Source: Candidatus Kapaibacterium sp. (GTDB lineage Bacteria; Bacteroidota; Ignavibacteria; Kapaibacteriales; Kapaibacteriaceae). From it: DNA of 6,091 bases. Below are positions 1 to 6,091 of this stretch, in pieces. Position numbers and translations under genes: made by a program. A model generated the notes under the pieces. The model was not told the DNA's origin and made no database searches. It saw only the letters and a list, made by a program, of their open reading frames with translations. Positions within the stretch are counted from its first letter, which is position 1; each line of letters opens with the position of its first letter. The DNA lies in contig JAURNF010000029.1 of assembly GCA_030830285.1 (NCBI GenBank), forward strand, positions 1-6,091, written 5' to 3'.

Positions 1-1
1 C

Positions 2-664
2 AAGGAAACAGGTGCGGAAATCAACATCGACGACGATGGTACGATTACAATCGCAGCTGTGAACCAAGAGAGTGCTGATGCAGCGATCACAAAGATTCGC
101 GACATCACACGTCCGATCGAGATTGATACGATCTTCAAGGGCAAGGTGAAGGAAATCCGTGAAGGCCTCGGTGCATTCATCGAACTCCGTCCGAAGAAGG
201 AAGGTCTACTCCACATCTCACAAATCGATCACCGTCGTGTAGAGAACGTTTCTGATGTTCTCAAGGTTGGTGAAGTGATCGAGGTAAAGGTCATCGAAGT
301 GCAGCCAGACGGTAAGGTTCGTCTGTCTCGCAAGGCACTCCTACCACTGCCAGAAGGCATGGAGCCGTACGAAGATCGTCCACGTCCACCACGTGATGGT
401 GATCGCGGTGGCGACCGCGGAGGTCGTGGTGGTGGTGATCGTTATGGTCGTGGTGGTGACCGCGGCGGACGCGGTGGCGACCGTGGTGGCGACCGCTATG
501 GTCGTGGCGGTGGTGATCGTGGACCACGTGGTGGTGGCGATCGCGGACCACGTCCAGATCATCGTCGTGATGACGACCGTCCACGCAACGACGCACCTCG
601 CGAGGAGCGCCCACCACGTGATGAATCACAGGGTGGCGGCGGCGGTGATTTCTTCGTCGATTGA
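2..664 (+). CDS. pnp: Polynucleotide phosphorylase, C-terminal part (5' end outside window)
   Basis: PNPase is a trimeric cytoplasmic 3'-to-5' exoribonuclease that degrades RNA by phosphorolysis, releasing nucleoside diphosphates. Only the last 220 codons are here; the reading frame is open from base 2, so the GTG at 59 is an internal Val codon and not a start. The fragment opens with KETGAEINIDDDGTITIAA, the end of the KH RNA-binding domain. An S1 domain follows at about fragment residues 41-117 (FKGKVKEI, GAFIEL, GLLHISQI, VKVIEV, GKVRLSRKAL). After LLPLPEGMEPYEDRP comes a tail of roughly 90 residues dominated by Gly, Arg and Asp (DRGG, GRGGG, DRYGRGG, DRGPRGG), then an acidic/Arg/Pro stretch, five glycines and the terminal DFFVD. 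The two RNase PH domains lie upstream of the window. Low-complexity PNPase tails are known, but this one is long and RGG-like. Identity is very secure; the tail's role is unknown. Confidence 0.96.
   Translation, partial: KETGAEINIDDDGTITIAAVNQESADAAITKIRDITRPIEIDTIFKGKVKEIREGLGAFIELRPKKEGLLHISQIDHRRVENVSDVLKVGEVIEVKVIEVQPDGKVRLSRKALLPLPEGMEPYEDRPRPPRDGDRGGDRGGRGGGDRYGRGGDRGGRGGDRGGDRYGRGGGDRGPRGGGDRGPRPDHRRDDDRPRNDAPREERPPRDESQGGGGGDFFVD
395..553 (+). repeat. Gly/Arg/Asp-rich repeat tract within the pnp 3' end
   Basis: This coding tract is built from imperfect in-frame copies of GGY-GAY-CGY-GGN type codons, giving GDRGG and GGRGG units. Two larger repeats are visible. A 27-base unit coding GGDRYGRGG occurs at 431-457 and 485-511, 54 bases apart. 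An 18-base unit coding GDRGPR occurs at 512-529 and 536-553, 24 bases apart. Differences between copies are mostly synonymous third-base changes, so the peptide appears to be kept while the DNA drifts. The long open frames on the other frames and strand here are by-products of this skewed composition. Confidence 0.8.
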
Positions 665-682
665 TCAGCAACTGGCATTCAC

Positions 683-720
683 AAGGGTGGTGATGGTAAC
701 ATCACCACCCTTTCTTGTTT
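683..720 (+). terminator. Rho-independent terminator after pnp
   Basis: A perfect 13-bp stem pairs AAGGGTGGTGATG (683-695) with CATCACCACCCTT (700-712) across a GTAA tetraloop (696-699), which fits the stable GNRA loop class. A T-rich run, TTTCTTGTTT, follows immediately. It starts 18 bases after the pnp stop codon and ends just before the first ATG of the peptidase gene, so it should separate the two transcripts. Confidence 0.9.
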
Positions 721-2847
721 ATGATATGTTCCATGCTCACTGTAGCTTCGCACATGATTGAACTTCTCCTTGTACTCGCTCTTTTTCAACACGATGGCGC
801 GCATTACCCAGCGACGCGTCGTGTGAACCACGTTGATACGATTCACGGAACTACGATTGCTGATCCGTACCGATGGCTCGAGAATGATCGAGACCCAGAA
901 GTAGAGGCATGGGTTGCCAAGCAGGCAGACGTTGCCGAGCGATATCTGGCTCGCATTCCGTATCGCGCGGCGCTCCTCGACCGACTCGATCGCGTCAACA
1001 ACTACGAGCGTGTATCAAAGCCATGGCGGCGGGGCGATCTCACGTTCTACTACCGCAACGATGGACGTCAGAACCATTCAGTTCTGTATGTGCAGCGCGA
1101 CGGCGACGCAAAGCCCACGGTGCTGATTGATCCCAATTCGTTCAGCAAGGACGGAACCGTTGCGCTCGCATTCGCTGAAGAAAGTCCGGACGGACGCTAT
1201 ATGGCATTCGGGAAGTCTGAAGGCGGATCCGATTGGCGCGATATCTACGTGATGGAGATTGCATCGAAGCGCATCCTCCCTGACGTGATCAAGAAGGTGA
1301 AGAACTCCGGTGTGAACTGGCACAACAACGGATTCTTCTACTCGATGTATCGCGATGCGAATACTTCAGAGAAGTCTCTCTTTAAGAAGAACTCGCATCA
1401 AGCAGTGATGTATCACAAGCTGGGTGCGGCACAAGCGCAAGACAGCGTGATCTATGAAGATCCGACCGCCACAGAACAGTTCGTTAGTTGTTACGTGCTC
1501 GAGAATTCCTCGTACCTCATTCGTACGATTCGTCGTGGCAGCTCGAATGGAAACAACATTGCCATACGTCCGGTTGATGATGCATCTGCACCGTGGAAGG
1601 TAATCTACGATCGTGATGATGCCAGCTTCTATCCGAGTTACGATCATAAGGGGTCGCTCTACGGCACGGCCACGCACGATAGTCCGAACGGACGTGTTGT
1701 GCGTATCGCCGACCCTCTCGGTATGGCTCGAATCGAAACGATCATTCCAGAGCGAGAGATTGTACTTGATGACGTAGCGTTTGGCGGTGAGCGGATGTTC
1801 CTCACGTGGATGCAGGATGTACAGCATCAGGTATTGGTATCGACACTTGATGGACGCTTAGTCGACTCGCTTCGACTACCAGGTGCAGGCACAGTAGGGG
1901 GCTTCTCAGGTCAGCGCAATGACACAGCCGTGTTCTACACATTCACATCGTATCTCTATCCTACAACGATCTATAGCTACAACATCGCCAAGCGGAAGAG
2001 TTCACTCTGGAAGCAGATTACAGTTGACTTTGATCCTACTGCATTTGAAGCGCGCCAAGTGTTCGTTGCAAGCACTGATGGTGCGCGAGTTCCAATGACC
2101 ATTCTCACAAAGCGAGGTGTCACTGGTCCAGTACCAACAATGCTCTATGGATATGGAGGATTCAACATCTCCATTAATCCATCGTTCAATCCATCCTACA
2201 TCCCATGGCTCGAGCAGGGCTGTGCAATTGCCATTGCAAATTTGCGTGGCGGTGGAGAGTATGGCGAGAAGTGGCATCGTGCTGGCACGCGCACGCAGAA
2301 GCAGCATGTGTTTGATGATGCGATTGCATGTGCAGAGTGGCTTGTGTCGAACAACATCACAACACCAACACTTCTTGCGCTCAATGGACGCTCGAACGGT
2401 GGCCTCCTCGTTGGTGCTGTGATCAATCAGCGTCCAGATCTGTTCCGCGTTGCGATACCGGAAGTAGGTGTGATGGACATGCTTCGCTTCCACCGTTTCA
2501 CGATTGGATGGAACTGGCAATCAGATTACGGCGACATCGCGAACAAGGATGAGTTTGCGGCGCTGTACGCCTACTCACCATATCACAACCTCAAGAAGGA
2601 TGTGGTGTATCCTTCGACGATGGTTATGACTGCTGATCACGACGATCGTGTTGTGCCAGCGCATAGCTTCAAGTATGCAGCCATGATGCAGGATCTCGCC
2701 TCGCACGAACGTCCAGTCATCCTCCGCGTTAAGCTCAAGTCGGGTCATGGCGACGTCAACCGCACCAAGCAACTCGAGGGCGTGGTCGACAAGTACAGCT
2801 TCATGTGGAGCGAAATGGGCTTCACGCCCGTCTTCACGTCGAAGTAA
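721..2847 (+). CDS. Prolyl oligopeptidase, serine peptidase family S9A
   Basis: Prolyl oligopeptidases cut short peptides on the carboxyl side of proline. From ATG 721 the protein has 708 residues, very close to the roughly 700 usual for the family. An N-terminal signature (YPATRR near residue 29, DPYRWLEND at 48-56) leads into a beta-propeller over about residues 75-435, then the alpha/beta-hydrolase domain. Visible active-site elements are Ser558 in NGRSNGG, Asp641 in ADHDDRVVP, His676 in SGHGDV, Tyr478 in LYGYGGFN (oxyanion hole), Trp599 in WNWQSDYG (proline pocket) and Arg643. Their spacing matches the classic porcine enzyme, so the enzyme should be active. The start is uncertain: TTG 715 lies in the terminator's T tract, ATG 721 is the first ATG after it, and ATG 733 and 754 are alternatives; none has a Shine-Dalgarno. 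The hydrophobic stretch IELLLVLALF just before the mature-looking part hints at export to the periplasm, but a positively charged N-region is missing. Confidence 0.95.
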   Translation: MICSMLTVASHMIELLLVLALFQHDGAHYPATRRVNHVDTIHGTTIADPYRWLENDRDPEVEAWVAKQADVAERYLARIPYRAALLDRLDRVNNYERVSKPWRRGDLTFYYRNDGRQNHSVLYVQRDGDAKPTVLIDPNSFSKDGTVALAFAEESPDGRYMAFGKSEGGSDWRDIYVMEIASKRILPDVIKKVKNSGVNWHNNGFFYSMYRDANTSEKSLFKKNSHQAVMYHKLGAAQAQDSVIYEDPTATEQFVSCYVLENSSYLIRTIRRGSSNGNNIAIRPVDDASAPWKVIYDRDDASFYPSYDHKGSLYGTATHDSPNGRVVRIADPLGMARIETIIPEREIVLDDVAFGGERMFLTWMQDVQHQVLVSTLDGRLVDSLRLPGAGTVGGFSGQRNDTAVFYTFTSYLYPTTIYSYNIAKRKSSLWKQITVDFDPTAFEARQVFVASTDGARVPMTILTKRGVTGPVPTMLYGYGGFNISINPSFNPSYIPWLEQGCAIAIANLRGGGEYGEKWHRAGTRTQKQHVFDDAIACAEWLVSNNITTPTLLALNGRSNGGLLVGAVINQRPDLFRVAIPEVGVMDMLRFHRFTIGWNWQSDYGDIANKDEFAALYAYSPYHNLKKDVVYPSTMVMTADHDDRVVPAHSFKYAAMMQDLASHERPVILRVKLKSGHGDVNRTKQLEGVVDKYSFMWSEMGFTPVFTSK

Positions 2848-2866
2848 CTACCTTCGATAAACCAAC

Positions 2867-2906
2867 AACGCCCGTCCTGCGCTGAGCAAGACGGGCGTTT
2901 TCGTTT
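2867..2906 (+). terminator. Rho-independent terminator after the peptidase gene, possibly bidirectional
   Basis: A 10-bp stem pairs AACGCCCGTC (2867-2876) with GACGGGCGTT (2890-2899). It can be extended inward, past one C/A mismatch, by TGC/GCA pairing around a five-base loop. TTTTCGTTT follows on the plus strand, making a strong terminator 19 bases after the peptidase stop. On the minus strand the same hairpin begins about 11 bases after the 3' end of tRNA-Asn and is followed by GTTGGTTT, a weaker U-rich tail, so it may end both convergent transcripts. Confidence 0.9.
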
Positions 2907-2910
2907 GGTG

Positions 2911-2984
2911 CTCCGCAGCAGGGACTTGAACCCCGGACCCTCTGATTAACAGTCAGATGCTCTAACCAGCTGAGCTACTGCGGA
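2911..2984 (-). tRNA. tRNA-Asn (anticodon GTT)
   Basis: On the minus strand this 74-base gene folds as a complete cloverleaf. The 7-bp acceptor stem pairs TCCGCAG with CTGCGGA, with discriminator base G as usual for tRNA-Asn. The D arm is GCTC-AGCTGGTTA-GAGC. The anticodon arm is TCTGA-CTGTTAA-TCAGA, with anticodon GTT at plus-strand positions 2948-2950. The variable loop is GGGTC and the T arm is CGGGG-TTCAAGT-CCCTG, with one G-U pair. The 3' CCA is not encoded (the next bases read CAC), so the cell needs a CCA-adding enzyme. The gene stands alone, convergent with the peptidase gene and divergent from recO. Confidence 0.97.
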
Positions 2985-2992
2985 ATAGACTG

Positions 2993-3022
2993 CAAATATA
3001 CGGGGCTTGATGAAACCTGCAA
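2993..3022 (-). promoter_or_regulatory. Bacteroidota-type promoter for tRNA-Asn
   Basis: Reading the minus strand, TTG (3022-3020) is followed by 19 bases and then TATATTTG (3000-2993). This fits the Bacteroidota primary sigma-factor consensus of about TTTG-N19-TAnnTTTG, with all six fixed bases of the -7 element present. The mature tRNA begins 8 bases beyond the -7 element, so transcription probably starts within a few bases of the tRNA 5' end and leaves almost no leader. Confidence 0.75.
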
Positions 3023-3069
3023 GACCACTCTGATCCCGATGGGCGGACGGGGAATGCGTAATTTTCGGC

Positions 3070-3771
3070 GTGATTATCGCCACTGAGGCCATCGTACTCC
3101 ATGCTCGCCGCCACGGGGATAGCTCCCGGATCGTTACCCTGTACACGAGAGAGCACGGAAAAATGGGGGTTGTGGCCAAGGGGGCCCGCACCACGAAGTC
3201 TGCGTTTGGCTCGGCCATGGAGCCTCTGTCACACATTCGGTGCACGGTGTACCATCGGACTATGAAGGACCTTCACACCATCGCGAAGGCAGAGCTTGTC
3301 CACCCACTGCGCCGATTGGGCACCGATCTCGAGTTACTCCGGTCTGGACTCCTCATGTGCGAGATGGTGATGAAGACGCAAGCCCAAGAGCAAGCCGACC
3401 AACGTGTATTCGACTTGCTTGTGGCAGCGCTGCATCGACTCAACGACGAGGATCCAGCCACCGCCTATAGCGTGTCGGTTGGGTTTCGTTGTGACCTTGC
3501 AAACTGCATGGGGTTTGGTCTGCCCCTCGGTGATCCACCACCAGGAGCCGTCGTGCGGATTGGTCTTACAGATGGCGTGGTGCGTCGCGATGGTGAAGAT
3601 GGACTTCGCTGCTCGCGCTCTGCCTACGACGCGCTACGTGCAAGTGCCGCTGGCAACGCCTGCGCTGTATCGCACGCCGACGAACTTGAGATTGAAAGTG
3701 TTCTATCGCTGTATTTCTCGCATCATCTCGACACGCGTGTTGTGAGTTCCGTGGCCTCGGCACTGCGATGA
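3070..3771 (+). CDS. recO: DNA repair protein RecO
   Basis: RecO works in the RecF pathway. It helps RecR displace single-strand-binding protein so that RecA can load at gaps, and it can anneal complementary strands. The product is 233 residues, normal for the family. The GTG start at 3070 is well supported because the first residues, MIIATEAIVL, align with the usual RecO beginning. The N-terminal OB fold (about residues 1-78) is clear from HGDSSRIVTLYTREHGK and VVAKGAR, and a mostly helical C-terminal half follows. The four-cysteine zinc motif of some RecO proteins is absent: C141 and C146 are five residues apart and not arranged as CxxC pairs. No Shine-Dalgarno is visible. The tRNA-Asn promoter points away upstream, and the CNNM-family gene follows after 17 bases, so this is probably the first gene of a short operon. 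Confidence 0.93.
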   Translation: MIIATEAIVLHARRHGDSSRIVTLYTREHGKMGVVAKGARTTKSAFGSAMEPLSHIRCTVYHRTMKDLHTIAKAELVHPLRRLGTDLELLRSGLLMCEMVMKTQAQEQADQRVFDLLVAALHRLNDEDPATAYSVSVGFRCDLANCMGFGLPLGDPPPGAVVRIGLTDGVVRRDGEDGLRCSRSAYDALRASAAGNACAVSHADELEIESVLSLYFSHHLDTRVVSSVASALR

Positions 3772-3788
3772 AGCTGGTATATTGAACT

Positions 3789-5084
3789 ATGATCTGGGAT
3801 GTAACGCTTACGCTATTCTTTGTTGTGCTCAACGGATTCTTCGTTGCAGCTGAGTTCGCTATTGTCAAGGTACGTGCATCGCAGATCGAGCTCCGCGCAC
3901 GCGAGGGTAGCATGCTGGCGGGTATTGCACGGAATATCCTCGATCATCTCGATGCCTACTTAAGCGCATCACAGCTCGGAATTACGTTGGCCTCGCTTGG
4001 ACTTGGTTGGATTGGCGAGAGCGTGGTGTCAACACTTGTGCTCGATGCAGCACAAGCCATAGGTGTTTCCCTCGACCCAGCAGTACTCCATACGATTTCG
4101 ATTGTGATCGCGTTTTCGATCATCACGGTACTCCACATCGTTGTTGGAGAAATGGCGCCGAAGTCACTCGCCATCCGCCGCTCCGAAGCCGTTACGCTTG
4201 CAGTGGCAGTGCCAATGCGAGTGTTCTATCTGGTGTTCCGACCAATCATCACCATGCTCAACGCAATGTCGAATATGATGTTGCGTGCCGTTGGTATCGA
4301 GCCAGCACCCGAGCACGAAGTGCACTCTCCTGAAGAGATACGCTATCTGATTGCCGAGAGCTCCAAGCAAGGCGCTCTCGAGATTTCCGAGCGTGAGCTG
4401 ATTGAGAACGTATTCGAGTTCACCGAGACTACCGCCGCGCAGGTGATGGTGCCGCGATCAAGGGTAGTGGGCGTCGATGGAACACTCCCGGTGAGTGAAC
4501 TCGTCGACTTCGTCATGAACGAGGGGTACTCTCGACTGCCCGTCTATCTGGGATCAATCGATAACATCATCGGTATCATCTACGCGAAAGACCTTCTCAC
4601 GCTGATGCACCATAGGGAGCTGATTATCCTGCAGGATATTCTGCATGCCCCTTACATGGTGCAGGAAGATGTGAAGATTAAGCGACTGCTTCGTGACCTG
4701 CAGCGCGACAAGGTGCACCTTGCTATCGTGCTTGACGAGTTTGGTGGAACAGCTGGCTTGCTTACGCTTGAGGACATCCTCGAAGAGCTCGTTGGCAATA
4801 TCCAAGATGAGTACGACGAGGAAGCACCGCTCGTTGAAGAGCAGACACCTGGTTCGTATGAGCTTGATGCGTCTATTCGAATTGACGAAGCAAATGAACG
4901 ATTGCCGTTTTCGCTGCCTGAGCGCGATGATTATGAGACAATCGGTGGATTGATCACGCATGTGGCTGGACGCATCCCAAGTACAAACGATGTTGTTACG
5001 CTTGATGACTACGACTGCATCGTGCTGGCGAGCACGCCACGTCGAGTTGAACGCGTGCGATTGGTACGTCGTGTTGTTGCGTAA
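3789..5084 (+). CDS. CNNM/CorC-family membrane protein (DUF21, paired CBS, CorC/HlyC domain)
   Basis: This 431-residue protein has the full bacterial CNNM layout. The DUF21 membrane domain covers about residues 1-180, with hydrophobic segments near 4-25, 62-85, 102-120 and 136-158. It carries the family motifs LNGFFVAAEFA (14-24), QLGITLASLGLGWIGE (62-77) and GEMAPKSLAIRR (120-131). A CBS pair follows, about 217-275 (MVPRSRVVGV, GYSRLPVY, GIIYAKDLL) and 284-340 (LAIVLDEFGGTAGLLTLEDI). The CorC/HlyC domain runs from about 355 to 430. Relatives are inner-membrane proteins linked to magnesium or cobalt efflux and Mg homeostasis, with CBS domains that bind adenine nucleotides. The older label 'hemolysin' is not well founded. 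Transport activity is inferred from the family only. The gene starts 17 bases after recO and ends 4 bases before the lipoprotein gene, so co-transcription is likely. It could instead be a paralogue with another envelope role, such as GldE-like proteins. Confidence 0.93.
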   Translation: MIWDVTLTLFFVVLNGFFVAAEFAIVKVRASQIELRAREGSMLAGIARNILDHLDAYLSASQLGITLASLGLGWIGESVVSTLVLDAAQAIGVSLDPAVLHTISIVIAFSIITVLHIVVGEMAPKSLAIRRSEAVTLAVAVPMRVFYLVFRPIITMLNAMSNMMLRAVGIEPAPEHEVHSPEEIRYLIAESSKQGALEISERELIENVFEFTETTAAQVMVPRSRVVGVDGTLPVSELVDFVMNEGYSRLPVYLGSIDNIIGIIYAKDLLTLMHHRELIILQDILHAPYMVQEDVKIKRLLRDLQRDKVHLAIVLDEFGGTAGLLTLEDILEELVGNIQDEYDEEAPLVEEQTPGSYELDASIRIDEANERLPFSLPERDDYETIGGLITHVAGRIPSTNDVVTLDDYDCIVLASTPRRVERVRLVRRVVA

Positions 5085-5088
5085 CCGC

Positions 5089-6091
5089 ATGTTCTATCGA
5101 GTGCTTGGTGCGCTGCTTGCGTGCGTTGTTGTTAGCGCGTGCAGCTCTATACCGCGCAAGCTTGTTGGTGTACCTACGTTCCCAGCACAACAAACCTCTT
5201 CGATGAAGGTGCCGTATCCGATTCTATTGCTTCACGGACTCGGACAAAAAGCTGAGGTGTGGCATGGAGAGGCAACGACGTACTTCAAGAAGGATCTTGC
5301 ACTGCGCTATGGTGGCGATCTAAAGGTCAACGCGCGAGGTACAATCCAACGAACTCTCGCCGGTGGTGGAGATGCTGACTTCTACACGGTTCAGTTTCGT
5401 AATCCGGTCGACTCAGTCCGCGCGTGGACATCTGAACTGGATGCCTGTATCCAATATGTTCGTGCTGTTACAGGCGCCGATCGTGTGGTACTGATCGGCT
5501 ATAGCATGGGCGGACTCGCCGCACGTTCGTATCTGGTTGATCACCTTGGTGATCATCACGTGAAGCGGTTGATTACGATCGGTACACCACATGATGGATC
5601 CCCGTACGCACGCGTGTGGAGTTGGAAAACGTCGCTAAAACGTTGTGTCGATGAGCAAAACGTTGTGCTTGCACAGCCATGCAAAGCAGCATTGGCCGCG
5701 CTCACATCTGTCGAAGGTGATGTGCCGTTTGATGCGCCCGCTGTGCGCGACTTACGACGTCCGGAAGATGATGGCGTATTTCTCGCAGGACTGAACAAGC
5801 GCGCTCATCCGCTTGACGTAGAGTATGTAAGCGTGATCGGCGATGTAGATGTAATCGATGGGGTGAAGAAGTTGCAACCGCAGGCAATGCAAGAAGTCTT
5901 CCGCAAGATTCTTTCCGTGTTTGGCGGTTCGCTCTCGGAGCTCTTCGCCGATGGCGATGGCGTTGTCAGCACGCGAAGTCAGGACATGATGAACGTAGCC
6001 TACTTCAAAGCAGATCCATCGCGTCGTCGTACGTCGCGTGTGGTGAACACCAGCACGCTTCACGTGGCGCACCTGGCACGCAATAGCGATG
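5089..6091 (+). CDS. Lipase-like alpha/beta-hydrolase lipoprotein (3' end outside window)
   Basis: The frame is open from ATG 5089 to the window edge, giving 334 codons without a stop. The N-terminus MFYRVLGALLACVVVSACSS is a lipoprotein signal: one Arg, a hydrophobic core and the lipobox VSAC with the acylated Cys at residue 18, so the enzyme should be membrane-anchored outside the cytoplasm. Hydrolase motifs follow in the usual order: LLLHGLG (HG at 49-50, oxyanion region), GYSMGG with nucleophile Ser139, ITIGTPHDGS (163-171, typical of triacylglycerol-lipase and PGAP1-like proteins), and ADGDGVVSTRSQ with candidate catalytic Asp290 (or Asp288). HVAHLARN follows, with His325 or His328 as the likely catalytic His. 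It probably hydrolyses an ester of a lipid or acyl substrate, but the substrate cannot be read. Only a short C-terminal piece is probably missing. It starts 4 bases after the CNNM-family stop, implying translational coupling or an operon. Confidence 0.88.
   Translation, partial: MFYRVLGALLACVVVSACSSIPRKLVGVPTFPAQQTSSMKVPYPILLLHGLGQKAEVWHGEATTYFKKDLALRYGGDLKVNARGTIQRTLAGGGDADFYTVQFRNPVDSVRAWTSELDACIQYVRAVTGADRVVLIGYSMGGLAARSYLVDHLGDHHVKRLITIGTPHDGSPYARVWSWKTSLKRCVDEQNVVLAQPCKAALAALTSVEGDVPFDAPAVRDLRRPEDDGVFLAGLNKRAHPLDVEYVSVIGDVDVIDGVKKLQPQAMQEVFRKILSVFGGSLSELFADGDGVVSTRSQDMMNVAYFKADPSRRRTSRVVNTSTLHVAHLARNSD

Noticed and set aside
291..761. Several long open frames on the minus strand and other plus frames, rich in His/Arg or Thr/Ala/Val
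   Set aside because: They lie over the Gly/Arg/Asp-rich pnp tail. Their odd composition is what the GGN/CGN/GAY codons produce in other frames, and none has recognisable domains.
1366..2520. Minus-strand open frames of 150-170 residues inside the peptidase gene
   Set aside because: They are shadows of a full-length gene with all catalytic motifs. They lack starts with context, domains or any plausible composition.
3059..3066. TAATTTTC just before recO as a plus-strand TAnnTTTG-like promoter giving a leaderless recO message
   Set aside because: The final G of the element is missing and no TTG lies about 19 bases upstream, so the match is too weak to call.
2946..3245. Minus-strand open frame of 99 residues ending SAVAQLVRASDC
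   Set aside because: The AVAQLVRASDC ending is the familiar false translation running into a tRNA gene. The frame overlaps tRNA-Asn and the recO start and has no domain of its own.
3778..3785. TATATTGA in the recO-CNNM gap as a possible internal promoter
   Set aside because: Only the TA and TT positions fit TAnnTTTG and no upstream TTG sits at the right distance. The 17-base gap fits simple co-transcription better.
4554..5090. Minus-strand open frame of 178 residues under the CNNM gene
   Set aside because: The plus strand carries the well-conserved CBS and CorC/HlyC domains here. The antisense product shows no known motif.
1..6091. Search for a new defence, mobile or CRISPR-like system
   Set aside because: All long intervals are occupied by recognisable housekeeping genes. 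No transposase, integrase, direct-repeat array, terminal inverted repeats or abrupt composition change is visible.

Overview
The window is an ordinary-looking stretch of bacterial chromosome of moderate GC content (low to mid 50s percent by eye). It has five protein genes, one tRNA gene, two clear intrinsic terminators and one good promoter. I see no mobile element, CRISPR array, phage gene or defence cassette, and no multi-gene system that looks new. The lineage hint is the tRNA promoter, which reads TTG-N19-TATATTTG and fits the Bacteroidota-type sigma-A consensus (about TTTG-N19-TAnnTTTG). No Shine-Dalgarno sequence is visible before any of the four visible gene starts, which fits the same group. 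I therefore infer a member of the Bacteroidota/Chlorobiota/Kapabacteria (FCB) assemblage. The genus is not determinable from this window.

Layout, left to right. (1) Positions 2-664 (+) hold the 3' end of pnp, polynucleotide phosphorylase: the end of the KH domain, the S1 domain, and a long Arg/Gly-rich RGG-like tail ending in five glycines and DFFVD. A perfect 13-bp hairpin with a GTAA loop and a T-rich tail (683-720) closes it. (2) Positions 721-2847 (+) hold a full-length S9A prolyl oligopeptidase with its Ser-Asp-His triad intact. A strong terminator follows at 2867-2906. (3) A tRNA-Asn(GTT) gene lies on the minus strand at 2911-2984, convergent with the peptidase gene, with its own promoter at 2993-3022. 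(4) Positions 3070-6091 (+) hold a tightly packed, operon-like run: recO (DNA repair), a CNNM/CorC-type membrane protein with two CBS domains, and a lipoprotein alpha/beta hydrolase (lipase-like) cut off by the window end. Gaps in this run are 17 and 4 bases.

The genes do not form one pathway. Pnp and tRNA-Asn belong to RNA metabolism and translation, RecO to recombination repair. The peptidase, the CNNM protein and the lipoprotein hydrolase are housekeeping or envelope functions. The points most worth a second look are the RGG tail and terminal DFFVD peptide of PNPase, the possibly shared terminator between the convergent peptidase and tRNA genes, the lineage-diagnostic tRNA promoter, and the recO-CNNM-lipase grouping.
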